From Oxalobacteraceae sp. CFBP 8761 (GTDB lineage: Bacteria; Pseudomonadota; Gammaproteobacteria; Burkholderiales; Burkholderiaceae_D), in contig JACYUE010000001.1 in NCBI GenBank assembly GCA_014841595.1, positions 2,096,996 through 2,160,995 of the forward strand: 64,000 nt of DNA. The letters are read 5' to 3'. The notes under the pieces were generated by a model. That model ran no database searches. It was given only the letters and a program-made list of their open reading frames with translations, and was not told the origin of the DNA. Of this stretch, positions 25,047-34,328 are shown piece by piece. The position numbers were made by a program, and so were the translations under genes. Within the stretch, counting starts at the first letter, position 1; every line of letters begins with the position of its first letter.

Positions 25047-26144
25047 ATGGCCAGCATCTCTCCGCCGATTCACCAGCAACGACGTGCGCGCCTGCGACGC
25101 CTGTTGACCGACCTGCCGCTGTCGATCGCCATCAGCGCGCTGCTGGCGTGTTTCATCAGCCTGGTCACGGGACGCTTTCTAGAAAACCTGCTGGTGTCGG
25201 TCCTGATCGGCATCGTTGCCTTCACGATCGTGTACGGCGGGCGTCTGCTGTTCATCAAGCGGCCGGTCTGGCGCTTGCAAGAATGGGCCAGGTTCGCTGC
25301 GCTGGCGGTGCTGGCGGCGCCGATTGCCCATTTCACCGGCCTGTACACGGCCGGGCTGTTGCTCGGCATTCGTACGCCGACGCTGGCGGAATATCCGAGT
25401 GTGGACCGCATCAGCATGATCGTTTTCACCTTCCTGGGCACGACACTGATGGTCGTGCTGATCATGAACCGCGAGCGCGTGCGGCATGCCCAGGAAGAGC
25501 AGGCCGAGGCGCACCTGCGCGCGCAGATCATCGAGCGCCAGGCCTTGCAGGCGCAGCTGCGCCTGCTGCAGGCCCAGATCGAACCGCACATGCTGTTCAA
25601 TACGCTGGCCAATCTGCAGGGCCTGATCGCGCTCGACCCGGTGCGCGCCAGCGACATGCTCGACCAGCTGATCCAGTACCTGCGCGCCACGCTGAGCGTA
25701 TCGCGCAGCGAGACCACGACGCTGGAGCAGGAATTTGCCGCCATGGGGGCGTACCTGGGCCTGATGGGCGTGCGCATGGGCGAGCGGCTGCGCTACCGGC
25801 TCGAGCTGCCGCCGGCGCTGCGTGCCGCGCGCCTGCCCACGATGCTGCTGCAACCGCTGGTAGAGAACGCGATCGTGCACGGCGTGGAGCCGAAGATCGA
25901 TGGCGGCGAGATCACCATCAGCGCGGCGATCGACGGCGACAGCCTGGTGCTCGACGTCCGGGATACGGGGCTGGGGCTGTGTACGGGCCAGGCACCTGCG
26001 CGGCGTGGCGGCGGCGTCGGCGTGGCCACGTCGCGTGAACGGCTCGACGCCCTGTATGGTGAGCGCGCATCGATGACCTTGAATCCGGCGCCGCCACAAG
26101 GTACGCTGGCCCGATTGACCCTGCCTCTGGAGTTCGAACAATGA
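25047..26144 (+). CDS. LytS/YehU-type sensor histidine kinase
   Basis: A 365-residue membrane sensor kinase. The ATG at 25047 (MASISPPIHQQRRARLRRLL) is preferred to the one at 24972, which precedes an arbitrary 25-residue stretch. Four hydrophobic segments lie at about residues 22-140. The His_kinase domain carries the phospho-acceptor in QAQIEPHMLFNTLANLQG (about residue 192), and the ATPase domain shows LVENAIVHGVEPKIDGG and DTGLGLCTGQ with RGGGVGVATSRERL. It overlaps the downstream LytTR regulator by four bases (ATGA), so the two form a coupled two-component pair. The signal is unknown. Confidence 0.92.
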   Translation: MASISPPIHQQRRARLRRLLTDLPLSIAISALLACFISLVTGRFLENLLVSVLIGIVAFTIVYGGRLLFIKRPVWRLQEWARFAALAVLAAPIAHFTGLYTAGLLLGIRTPTLAEYPSVDRISMIVFTFLGTTLMVVLIMNRERVRHAQEEQAEAHLRAQIIERQALQAQLRLLQAQIEPHMLFNTLANLQGLIALDPVRASDMLDQLIQYLRATLSVSRSETTTLEQEFAAMGAYLGLMGVRMGERLRYRLELPPALRAARLPTMLLQPLVENAIVHGVEPKIDGGEITISAAIDGDSLVLDVRDTGLGLCTGQAPARRGGGVGVATSRERLDALYGERASMTLNPAPPQGTLARLTLPLEFEQ

Positions 26145-26926
26145 CCCGCGCGCTGATTGCCGAAGACGAACCGATCCTGGCCGCCACGCTGGCCAGGACA
26201 CTGCAAGGCCTGTGGCCCGGCCTCGACATCGTCGCGACTGCGCCCAACGGCGTGGTCGCCGTGGAGCAGGCCCTGGCGCTGCGACCGGACGTGCTGTTCC
26301 TGGACATCCGCATGCCGGGTCAGAGCGGGCTGGAAGTGGCCGAAGAATTGGCCGAGCGCTGGGACGGACCGGCGCCGTTTCCGCACATCGTGTTCGTCAC
26401 CGCGTTTGATGACTACGCGGTGCAGGCCTTCGAGCACGCGGCGTTCGACTATGTGCTCAAGCCGGTCAGCAGCGCGCGGCTGGGCAAGACCGTCGAGCGC
26501 CTGCGTGCCGCGTTGGAGGCGCGCACGACGATGGCGCCGGATGCACTGGGCCAGCTGCTCGGGCAGTTGCAGGCGCTGGCGCCACGCGCCGCACCAAGCG
26601 AGCGCTTGGGCGTGATCCGGGCGGCGGTCGGCAACGCGGTGCGCATGATCCCGGTGTCAGACGTCGTGTACTTCCAGGCGATCGACAAGTATGTGAATGT
26701 CGTCACCGCCGACGCCGAAGCGCTGATCCGGGTGCCGCTGAAGGAATTGCTGCCGCAACTCGACAGCGCGCAGTTTCGTCAGGTAAGCCGCAGCACGGTG
26801 GTGAATATGGGATGCGTGACCAGCGCGGTGCGCGATGATCTGGGCAAGGTGATGCTAACGTTGCGTGGCCGGCCGGAAAAGCCCCGTGTCAGTCCGGTGT
26901 ATGCGCATTTGTTCAGGCAGATGTAG
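26141..26926 (+). CDS. LytTR family response regulator
   Basis: A 261-residue response regulator with a receiver domain (about residues 3-125; acidic pocket LIAEDEP, phospho-acceptor Asp in VLFLDIRMPGQSGLE, Lys in YVLKPVSSARL) and a C-terminal LytTR DNA-binding domain (about 155-258; VVYFQAIDKYVNVVTADAEA and VSRSTVVNMGCVT). It is the partner of the overlapping upstream kinase. LytTR regulators of this type control exported proteins, autolysis or virulence traits in other bacteria; no target can be named here. Confidence 0.94.
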   Translation: MTRALIAEDEPILAATLARTLQGLWPGLDIVATAPNGVVAVEQALALRPDVLFLDIRMPGQSGLEVAEELAERWDGPAPFPHIVFVTAFDDYAVQAFEHAAFDYVLKPVSSARLGKTVERLRAALEARTTMAPDALGQLLGQLQALAPRAAPSERLGVIRAAVGNAVRMIPVSDVVYFQAIDKYVNVVTADAEALIRVPLKELLPQLDSAQFRQVSRSTVVNMGCVTSAVRDDLGKVMLTLRGRPEKPRVSPVYAHLFRQM

Positions 26927-26945
26927 CAGGATTGGCGCTGCAACA

Positions 26946-27320
26946 TCACTCGACGGCGGGCACGAAGAATATGCGCTCTACCTTGCCGTTTTCCTTATCG
27001 GTTTCAAACACCAGCAAATAGCCTTTTGTATAGACGCTCTCGACGGTTGTTGGCCCGACGACGTACGCAGGATTGGTGTCATAGTCGTAGTAGCCAGTAG
27101 GGCGGCCGAGCAGTGCCACGATGTCACTGCCGTTCGACCGCTTCAAATCATGTTTCTTTAGCAGCGATGCCGTCATCTCTCCTCGCTGCAAGTCTGACGC
27201 CGTGGCCCAGACATCCGTCGTAAACTCACGGTCACCGAGCTTGTTTGCCTGGTCTTCGACAGAATCGCGACAGCCAGCAAGCAAGGCTGCGATCAGGACA
27301 GTGTAGAGACAGAAGCGCAT
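26946..27320 (-). CDS. Small hypothetical lipoprotein
   Basis: A 124-residue predicted lipoprotein with signal MRFCLYTVLIAALLAGCRDS and a lipobox Cys at residue 17. The mature part includes RGEMTASLLKKHDLKRSNGS followed by DIVALLGRPTGYYDYDTNP and a final beta-rich section with GYLLVFETDKENGKVERIFF, a pattern seen in small SmpA/OmlA-like or BamE-like folds where a LLG-P-turn is common. I do not recognise a definite family. It stands alone, convergent with the LytTR gene and divergent from the DUF455 gene. Confidence 0.7.
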   Translation of the reverse strand: MRFCLYTVLIAALLAGCRDSVEDQANKLGDREFTTDVWATASDLQRGEMTASLLKKHDLKRSNGSDIVALLGRPTGYYDYDTNPAYVVGPTTVESVYTKGYLLVFETDKENGKVERIFFVPAVE

Positions 27321-27444
27321 AGGTTGTAGATGTCCCGGCAGTTTCTCGATGGCGAGTATCCCAAGCCATCATTGCGGATGAATTGGGAACCATCAACGAC
27401 GGTAGATTGAGTAAAATGCTGCTCTCGATTTGCTAGGCCACACC

Positions 27445-28233
27445 ATGGAACTCCGCGCCGCCGCGCTGCACGCACTGCTCGACGCCGACCCCGCCGCCAA
27501 AGCCAGGGCGGTCGCCGCGCTCTCTGCTGCGTGCAAGGCAGGTCAGGTCGCCATCGACACCCAGGCCGTCATGACGGCGCCGCCTGGCATCCCTGGCCGT
27601 CCGATCCGCCCTGAACTGGTGCCGCCGCTGCAGGTGGGCCGCCGCTCGATGGGCACGCCGGAAGGGCGCGCGATGCTGGTCCACGCGCTGGCGCACATCG
27701 AGTTCAATGCCGTCAATCTGGCGCTCGATGCCCTGTGGCGTTTCGATGGGATGCCCGAGCAATACTATCTCGACTGGTTGCTGGTTGCCGATGAAGAGGC
27801 GCTGCACTTCACGATGCTGAGCGATCATCTGGGCACACTTGGGTATGCGTACGGCGACTTCCCGGGCCACGACAGCCTGTGGGAGATGGTCGCCAAGACC
27901 AGCGACGACGTGCTGGCGCGCATGGCGCTGGTGCCGCGCACGCTCGAAGCGCGCGGCCTGGACGCGATCCCGCCGCTGCGCAAGAAGATCGCGCAGGCGG
28001 GCGACCTGGCTGCGGCGCTGATCCTCGACCGCCTGCTGGTCGACGAAGTGGGGCACGTCGAAATCGGCAATCGCTGGTATCTCGAACTGTGCCTGGCGCG
28101 CGGCCTCGAGCCGATCGCCACGTACGACGAACTGACCGTGCGCTACAAGGCGCCCGTGCTCAAGGGCCCATTCAATATCGAAGGGCGCCGCGCGGCCGGC
28201 TTTTCCGAGGCCGAGCTGGAACGCTATCGCTGA
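27445..28233 (+). CDS. DUF455 ferritin-like di-iron protein
   Basis: A 262-residue protein of the DUF455 family, helical with a ferritin-like core. Candidate metal ligands are in VHALAHIEFNAVNLALDALW (Glu/His), LLVADEEALHFTMLSDHL (Glu-Glu and His) and LLVDEVGHVEIGNRWY (Glu, His). The ATG at 27445 is used; the TTG five codons upstream is unlikely. Related proteins occur near tRNA-modifying or oxidative-stress genes, but the reaction is unknown to me. It is two bases from polB on the same strand, so both are probably co-transcribed. Confidence 0.88.
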   Translation: MELRAAALHALLDADPAAKARAVAALSAACKAGQVAIDTQAVMTAPPGIPGRPIRPELVPPLQVGRRSMGTPEGRAMLVHALAHIEFNAVNLALDALWRFDGMPEQYYLDWLLVADEEALHFTMLSDHLGTLGYAYGDFPGHDSLWEMVAKTSDDVLARMALVPRTLEARGLDAIPPLRKKIAQAGDLAAALILDRLLVDEVGHVEIGNRWYLELCLARGLEPIATYDELTVRYKAPVLKGPFNIEGRRAAGFSEAELERYR

Positions 28234-28234
28234 C

Positions 28235-30658
28235 ATGGACGATGCGGCGTCGGACAGCACCGGCTTTCTGCTGACGCGCCACTGGCGCGACACGCCTGCC
28301 GGTTGCGAAGTCGAGTTCTGGCTTGCCACCGATGCCGGCCCGCGCTGCGTGCGCATCCCGGTGCAGACCCCGGTCGCCTTCATTCCCGAAGCGCAGCGCG
28401 GCACGGTCGAGCAACTGCTGCAGGACGAACGGGGCTGGGAATTACGCCCGCTCGAGCTGCTCGACTTCCAGCACCGGCCCGTCGCCGGCCTGTACTGCCG
28501 CAAATACCGCCAGCTGATGCAGATCGAACGGCGCCTGCGCCAGCATGGCCTGGACGTGTTCGAGGCCGACGTGCGCCCGCCCGAGCGCTACCTGATGGAG
28601 CGCTTCATCACCGCACCCGTCGTGTTTGCGGGACAGCCGGTCGAGGGCAATCCGCACCTGCTGGTCGAAGGCGTGATGAAGCCCTCGCCCGGCTACCGGC
28701 CGACCATCCGCACCGTGTCGCTCGATATCGAGACCACGTTTCAGGGCGAGCTGCGCTCGATCGCGCTTGAAGGGTGCGGGCAGCGCCAGGTGTACATGCT
28801 GGGACCACCCAATGGCATCGATGGCCCGCGCGATTACGATCTTGAGTATTGCGCCACCAGGCGCGAGCTGCTCGACCGCATGGAAGCGTGGTTCGTACAG
28901 CACGACCCGGACGCGATCATCGGCTGGAACGTGATCCAGTTCGACATGCGCGTGCTGCAGCGCCATGCCGAGGGCATGAAGCGGCCGCTGCGCCTCGGCC
29001 GCGACGGCAGCGCGATCGAGTGGCGCGAAGCAGGTGGCAAAGGCGGTGGCAAAGGCGGCGGCAACCGCGGCGGCCAGGAACACTACTTCATCTGCATCGC
29101 CGGGCGCCTCGTCATCGACGGCATCGACGCGCTGCACTCGGCCACCTGGACCTTCCCGTCGTTCAGCCTTGAAAACGTCTCGCGCACGCTGCTGGGCGTT
29201 GGCAAGGCGATCGACAATCCGCATGACCGCATGGCCGAAATCGACCGCATGTTCAACGAGGACAAGCCGGCGCTGGCCTATTACAACGTCATGGATTGCG
29301 AGCTGGTCACCCGCATCTTCGACAAGACCCGGCTGCTCGACTTCCTGCTCGAGCGGGCCAGCGTGACGGGGCTGGCGGCCGATCGCAGCGGCGGGTCGGT
29401 GGCCGCGTTCGAGCACCTGTACATGCCGCTGCTGCACCGCCAGGGCCGGGTGGCGCCGAATATCGGCGACGTCGAGGGCGCCGACAGCCCGGGCGGCTTC
29501 GTGATGGATTCACGCTCGGGCCTGTACGACTCGGTGCTGGTGCTGGACTACAAAAGCCTGTACCCGTCGATCATCCGCACTTTCCTGATCGACCCGCTGG
29601 GCCTGATCGAGGGCCTGCGCGAGCCCGAGGAGACCACGGTGCCGGGCTACCGGGGTGGCCGCTTTTCGCGCACCCGGCACTGCCTGCCGAACATCGTCAC
29701 GCAGGTGTGGGCGGGCAGGGAAGCGGCCAAGAAGGCGCAGAATGCGCCGCTGTCGCAGGCGCTCAAGATCATCATGAATGCCTTCTACGGTGTGCTCGGT
29801 ACGACCGGCTGCCGCTTTTTCGACCCGCGTCTGGCGTCGTCGATCACGATGCGCGGGCACGACATCATGCACCGCACGCGCGCGCTGATCGAAGAGCAGG
29901 GCTACCAGGTCATCTACGGCGACACCGATTCGACCTTCGTCTGGCTCGGCGCCCCGCATACCGACGACGATGCGCGCCGCATCGGGAACATATTGGTCAA
30001 TCATGTGAACGGCTGGTGGAAGACGCATCTGGCAGATGAGCTGGGCATCGAGAGCGCGCTCGAACTGGAATACGACGTGCATTTCCGGCGCTTCCTGATG
30101 CCGACCGTGCGCGGTTCGGACGAGGGCAGCAAGAAGCGCTACGCCGGGCTGGCCACGACGCTCGATGGCGACGACGAGATGGTCTACAAGGGGCTGGAAA
30201 CGGTGCGCAGCGACTGGACACCGCTGGCCCAGCAGTTCCAGCAAGGCCTGTACGAGCGGATCTTCAAGGGCGAGCCGTACGAAGACTTCGTGCGCGAACT
30301 GGTGGCGCGGATGCTGCGCGGCGAGTGCGATGACGATCTTGTTTACCGCAAACGCCTGCGCCGGGCGCTGGACGACTACGAGCGCAACGTGCCGCCGCAC
30401 GTTCGCGCCGCGCGCATGGCTGACGAACACCACCTGCGCAACGGCCGCCACGCGCTGTATCGCAAGGGCGGCTGGATCCGATACGTGATGACACACGATG
30501 GCCCCGAGCCGCTGGAACTGCGCCGCTCGCCAATCGATTACGAGCATTACCTGACGCGCCAGCTCGAACCCGTCGCGGACGCGATCCTGCCGTTTTTGGG
30601 AGACAGTTTTGCGAACCTTACACGCCATCTGACCAGTGGGCAGGGCGCGTTGTTCTAG
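28235..30658 (+). CDS. polB: DNA polymerase II (family B)
   Basis: An 807-residue family B polymerase with 3'-5' proofreading, used in damage tolerance and restart. Exonuclease motif I is SLDIETTF (about 162-169), motif II IIGWNVIQFDMRVL, and motif III lies near ALAYYNVMDCELVTRIFD. Polymerase motif A is DYKSLYPSIIRTF (about 438), motif B KIIMNAFYGVLGTTGCRF, and motif C YGDTDSTFVWL (about 561). All catalytic aspartates are present, so it should be active. It is slightly longer than E. coli Pol II (783), partly because of a Gly/Lys-rich insert at about residues 267-283. No LexA box was recognised upstream, and it appears to be the second gene of a DUF455-polB unit. Confidence 0.95.
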   Translation: MDDAASDSTGFLLTRHWRDTPAGCEVEFWLATDAGPRCVRIPVQTPVAFIPEAQRGTVEQLLQDERGWELRPLELLDFQHRPVAGLYCRKYRQLMQIERRLRQHGLDVFEADVRPPERYLMERFITAPVVFAGQPVEGNPHLLVEGVMKPSPGYRPTIRTVSLDIETTFQGELRSIALEGCGQRQVYMLGPPNGIDGPRDYDLEYCATRRELLDRMEAWFVQHDPDAIIGWNVIQFDMRVLQRHAEGMKRPLRLGRDGSAIEWREAGGKGGGKGGGNRGGQEHYFICIAGRLVIDGIDALHSATWTFPSFSLENVSRTLLGVGKAIDNPHDRMAEIDRMFNEDKPALAYYNVMDCELVTRIFDKTRLLDFLLERASVTGLAADRSGGSVAAFEHLYMPLLHRQGRVAPNIGDVEGADSPGGFVMDSRSGLYDSVLVLDYKSLYPSIIRTFLIDPLGLIEGLREPEETTVPGYRGGRFSRTRHCLPNIVTQVWAGREAAKKAQNAPLSQALKIIMNAFYGVLGTTGCRFFDPRLASSITMRGHDIMHRTRALIEEQGYQVIYGDTDSTFVWLGAPHTDDDARRIGNILVNHVNGWWKTHLADELGIESALELEYDVHFRRFLMPTVRGSDEGSKKRYAGLATTLDGDDEMVYKGLETVRSDWTPLAQQFQQGLYERIFKGEPYEDFVRELVARMLRGECDDDLVYRKRLRRALDDYERNVPPHVRAARMADEHHLRNGRHALYRKGGWIRYVMTHDGPEPLELRRSPIDYEHYLTRQLEPVADAILPFLGDSFANLTRHLTSGQGALF

Positions 30659-30694
30659 GGGCTGGCGCCATTCATGGCGGATGCGGGTAGCATG

Positions 30695-31282
30695 TCAGTC
30701 GGTCGTTACGCAATGAATGACCGACGCATCGGGCAGTTCGAACGTGATGGCGTGCCCATCGGGACGGCCGGCAACCGCGGGCTTCCATGCCGAGGCGCGC
30801 ACAGGCGGGGTCGCGACGGCGAACGCACGGCCAGCATCGGTCACGCGCATGGCGCCCGTCGCGGCGATGGCGACCCGCAAATCCCGGTCTGCCCAGGTGT
30901 CACGACAGGCCAGTTTCCGCTCAATCGCCCCCGTACCGGTCAAGCTGGACAAGACCAGCAGACGATCGCGATAGGCGTCGATGAGACACGCGCGGTGGCT
31001 GTTGTCGAAAGCGCACCGGGCGCGGCGGCGGAACCAGTCCGCCGGCGATTCGATGAGACCGGCATTGCCCAGCGCCGCGGCGTCGATCTGCGTCGATCGC
31101 TGCACATTGAGGGCGTCGAGTGCGCGTAGCAGGGGGTCGATGCACACGAGCTGGTCGGACGCATAGACGGGCCTGGCACAGTTTGCGCCAATCTGTGCCG
31201 GGGGCGGGGGCACAGGCTGCGCAACGGCCGATGGACCGGCGAGGACCATCCACCCAGTCGCCAGGATCGATGCCTTGCGCAT
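30695..31282 (-). CDS. Exported LprI-like (lysozyme inhibitor-type) protein
   Basis: A 195-residue secreted protein. The ATG at 31282 gives a clean signal peptide (MRKASILATGWMVLAGPSAV, then AQP); the longer frame adds 25 residues without signal character. The mature N-terminal region, with NCARPVYASDQLVCIDPLLR and LDALN, and then DWFRRRARCAFDNSHRACL followed by AYRDRLLVL, shows the spaced cysteines and Trp-Arg-Cys pattern of the LprI family. The C-terminal half has two further cysteines, in LACRDTWADRDL and VIHCVTTD. An envelope or lysozyme-inhibiting role is inferred from the family only. Confidence 0.7.
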   Translation of the reverse strand: MRKASILATGWMVLAGPSAVAQPVPPPPAQIGANCARPVYASDQLVCIDPLLRALDALNVQRSTQIDAAALGNAGLIESPADWFRRRARCAFDNSHRACLIDAYRDRLLVLSSLTGTGAIERKLACRDTWADRDLRVAIAATGAMRVTDAGRAFAVATPPVRASAWKPAVAGRPDGHAITFELPDASVIHCVTTD

Positions 31283-31347
31283 AACAGCACGCCACGAACA
31301 ACCGAGGACGTCGCTGCCACCGGCCCGATGCTGCTGCAAGGGCGTTT

Positions 31348-32154
31348 TCAACGACAACGTCGGTGGCTACCGATATCGGACAGGCTGTCGATACGGCCAT
31401 CCACGGTGATGGCCTGAAGGCATTGCCGGGTACGGCCATTCCACCAGATCGTGCCCTTGCCGTCACCGCCCGACTGGAAGCCATCGACGCGGCTGAATCC
31501 ACGCGACTCCAGACTGTTCTCGGCGCCCGATGCGCGCGCGCCGGTCAGGTCGGACACATCCACCGACGGGGCATAACCGCCGCCCCAGCGGTGATCGTCC
31601 CGGTAGGCCGTATTCTGGCCGCGTTGCCGTACGCCGCTTTCGTAGCCGGCGCTGTAGGCATCCCTGCGTGAATAATTGTGGTAGGGCTGGTTGTACATGC
31701 CATCGTTGTAACCGCGTTCATAATCGGCCTCTTGCTCCCGGTCGGCATAGTGCTTGCCATCGTCGTGGTGCCCCGATTTGTGCGATGCCAGCGCCGCGAT
31801 GAGCGCGATGGCACCGACGGTGCCGATGGCAATGGCCGCATCGTTGTTGTCACTCTTCTGGTTGCAGTCGCCCTTGCCCACGTCGGAGATCGCCGCGAAC
31901 CGGCCATCGCTGGTCCTGACCATCACGCAGCTCTTGCGCGAGGCATTCCACCAATAGGTGTATGAAGCGTTGCCGGCATGGTGGCCGGTAATCGACACCC
32001 AGCCCCTGGATTCGAGTGTGTTCTCGCCACCGGCGGCGCGGGCGCCCACCAGGTCGCGCAGGTCGTCGGCGCTGGCCGCAATGGATACCGTCGGGCTCAG
32101 GGCAGTGGCGAGTGCCGTGCATGCCACGACAAACTGCCGCATTGTTTTCTTCAT
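31348..32154 (-). CDS. Exported protein with a duplicated C-terminal/N-terminal domain
   Basis: A 268-residue exported protein starting at the ATG 32154, which has AGGAG eight bases upstream. A signal peptide (about 1-26) is followed by a ~65-residue domain (31-97, DLVGARAAGGENTLESRGW ... CVMVRTSDGRFAAISDVG). A Gly/Ala/Ile hydrophobic segment at about 105-123 could span a membrane, then a Tyr/Asp-rich linker with YERGYNDGMYNQPYHN, and finally a second copy of the domain at about 200-267 (DLTGARASGAENSLESRGF ... CLQAITVDGRIDSLSDIG). Each copy keeps the Leu-Glu-Ser-Arg-Gly, Trp-Trp-Asn, Cys and Ser-Asp-hydrophobic-Gly positions. I know no function for the domain. Confidence 0.78.
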   Translation of the reverse strand: MKKTMRQFVVACTALATALSPTVSIAASADDLRDLVGARAAGGENTLESRGWVSITGHHAGNASYTYWWNASRKSCVMVRTSDGRFAAISDVGKGDCNQKSDNNDAAIAIGTVGAIALIAALASHKSGHHDDGKHYADREQEADYERGYNDGMYNQPYHNYSRRDAYSAGYESGVRQRGQNTAYRDDHRWGGGYAPSVDVSDLTGARASGAENSLESRGFSRVDGFQSGGDGKGTIWWNGRTRQCLQAITVDGRIDSLSDIGSHRRCR

Positions 32155-32221
32155 GTGCGATCTCCTTTTAATTATTGGCAAAACAAAGCCGGCGCATCAG
32201 GTCCGGTACAGCACACCCGGG

Positions 32222-34261
32222 CTACCAGATTTTTACCCGTTTCTCGGGGGGCAAATACAGCTTGTCGGTTGGTTTGACATCGAATGCCTTGTACCAGGCG
32301 TCGACATTACGGACGACGCCATTGACCCGAAACTCGCCGGGACTGTGCGGATCGGCCAGCGTGCGGCGGCGTGTTTCGCCTTCGCTCGTGATGTTGCGCC
32401 AGAGCTGTGCCCAGGCGAGGAAAAAGCGCTGGTCGCCGCTGTAGCCATCGAGAACCGGCGCGTTCCCGCCCTGTTTCTCCTGCACGAAGCTGCGGTAGGC
32501 CGCGTAGGCGACCGACAGGCCGCCCAGGTCGCCGATGTTTTCGCCGAGATTCTGGCGGCCATTGATATGCAGGCCGGGAATCGGTTCGTACCCGTCAAAT
32601 TGCACGACGAGACCTTGGGTGCGTTTCTCGAACTCGCGGCGCGAGGCCCTGGACCACCATTCACGCAGTTTGCCGTCGCCGTCGGCGCGGCTGCCCTGGT
32701 CGTCGAAACCGTGGCCGAATTCATGGCCGATGACCGCTGCAATTGCGCCGAAGTTCACCGCAGCGTCGGCGTTCGGGTCGAAGAAGGGCGGCTGGAGTAT
32801 CCCGGCTGGGAACGTGATCGAATTGGCCGATGGCGAATAACCCGCATTGATTTCTTGCGGGCTGTAGGGGAACTCCCATTTTCGCGTGGGTTCCTTCAGC
32901 TTTTGCAGATCGTCGGCGCGCATCCAGTCGAACAGCCGGCGATAGTTTCCGACGAGGTCGTCGGCTGCAATGCGGACCGTCGACCGGTCATGCCAGCGCT
33001 CGGGATAACCGATGTAGCGTGTGACCTTGTCGAGTTTCTTCAGCGCCTCAGCCCGGGTTGGCGCATCCATCCAGTCGAGCTTGCTGATACGGTCACGGTA
33101 GGTGGCGCGCAGATAATTCACCATCTCTTCGACCTGCGCGCGTTCCGTGGCCCCGAAATACCGGGCGACATAGATGCGGCCGATCTCTTCGCCCAGCACC
33201 GAACTTACCGCCATGATGCTTTCGAGTTCGGGCGGCCGTCGTTGCGGCGTATCTTGCAGGCGCTTGCCATGGAAATCGAAATGTGACTGGACCCACGGTT
33301 CCGACAGCGAATCGGCCCATGCATCGAGCGTCTTGAAGACAAGGAAGGTCTGCAGGTCGGCGGCCGGCGTCGTGGCAAACAGCCGGGCGAGGTCGCGCAC
33401 CGCCGTATCGGTCGTGACCTTGAACTTGGGCTGCTTGTCGTACTTCAGTTCTGCCAGAAACGCATCCCAGGGAAAACCGGGTGCGTACTTCTTCAGTTCG
33501 CCCGTGGTCATGACATGATTCATGCGGACCACGTCGCGGCGCTGCGCCACGGTCCAGTGGCGCCTGGCGATCGCGGTTTCCAGCGCCAGCACCTTGCTGG
33601 CGCGGGTATCGGCATCGGCGAACCCGGCGCGGCGAAAGCTCGCAGCGATGTAATCGAGCAATGCCTTGCGGTGGCCGATGTAGGGCTCGGCTTCAGTGAG
33701 ATAGTAGTCGCGCGACGGCATGGTCAGGCCACCGACGCCGAGTGCTGCAATCTGCCGGGTCGGGACGGCCGCGTCGCTCATCGGGCCGGTGGGAAAAAAG
33801 CCTTCGATCCAGGGATAGGCCATGATCCTGGCCAGTTCCCGTTTGTCGGTGGTGCCTGCGATGATCGCGAGCGTGCTGGCAATCGGCGTGATGCCCAGCG
33901 TGTCGCGGCGCTCCCGGTTCGCATGCGAGCGGTGGAAGTCGCTGATTATCTGCTCGGGGCTGCCCGGCGGCGCGGCTGTTTCGCGTGCCTGTGCGACGAT
34001 GCCGGCGACCCGTTTTTCGGTCGACAAATACACTTCGACGAAGGAATCGATCGCGGGCAGACCTGGCGGCGGCGCGGCGGTCCTGAGCCACCCGGCATTC
34101 ACATAGCGGTAGAAGTCGTCGCCTGGCCGGGTCGTTGTCGACAGGCCGGCCGTATCGACGCCCCATCGACCGATGGCGGCACTGGCAGGGGCGGCCTGCG
34201 CCCATGGCGCCAGACACAAAGTCAGTGTCAGTGCAGAGATCGTTCGGAGCAGGTCGTTCAT
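32222..34261 (-). CDS. M13 family metallopeptidase (neprilysin/PepO-like)
   Basis: A 679-residue zinc endopeptidase. The ATG at 34261 gives a signal peptide (MNDLLRTISALTLTLCLAPW, then AQAA), so the enzyme acts in the periplasm; the upstream open frame is shadow. The N-terminal domain starts RPGDDFYRYVNAGWL. The zinc site is VIGHEFGHGFDDQGS with third ligand in ENIGDLGGLSVAYAAYR, and the substrate-binding NAGYSPSANSITFPAGIL replaces the common NAYY motif. It ends with KRVKIW, the usual Trp terminus without the Cys of eukaryotic members. It would degrade small oligopeptides. It lies in a run of minus-strand exported proteins. Confidence 0.93.
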   Translation of the reverse strand: MNDLLRTISALTLTLCLAPWAQAAPASAAIGRWGVDTAGLSTTTRPGDDFYRYVNAGWLRTAAPPPGLPAIDSFVEVYLSTEKRVAGIVAQARETAAPPGSPEQIISDFHRSHANRERRDTLGITPIASTLAIIAGTTDKRELARIMAYPWIEGFFPTGPMSDAAVPTRQIAALGVGGLTMPSRDYYLTEAEPYIGHRKALLDYIAASFRRAGFADADTRASKVLALETAIARRHWTVAQRRDVVRMNHVMTTGELKKYAPGFPWDAFLAELKYDKQPKFKVTTDTAVRDLARLFATTPAADLQTFLVFKTLDAWADSLSEPWVQSHFDFHGKRLQDTPQRRPPELESIMAVSSVLGEEIGRIYVARYFGATERAQVEEMVNYLRATYRDRISKLDWMDAPTRAEALKKLDKVTRYIGYPERWHDRSTVRIAADDLVGNYRRLFDWMRADDLQKLKEPTRKWEFPYSPQEINAGYSPSANSITFPAGILQPPFFDPNADAAVNFGAIAAVIGHEFGHGFDDQGSRADGDGKLREWWSRASRREFEKRTQGLVVQFDGYEPIPGLHINGRQNLGENIGDLGGLSVAYAAYRSFVQEKQGGNAPVLDGYSGDQRFFLAWAQLWRNITSEGETRRRTLADPHSPGEFRVNGVVRNVDAWYKAFDVKPTDKLYLPPEKRVKIW

Positions 34262-34328
34262 TGTTATCCCCCAGCTGTTTGCGGTTGTTCGCAATATCCA
34301 CCGAAGCGCGATCCGATTGCCGGCGCGC

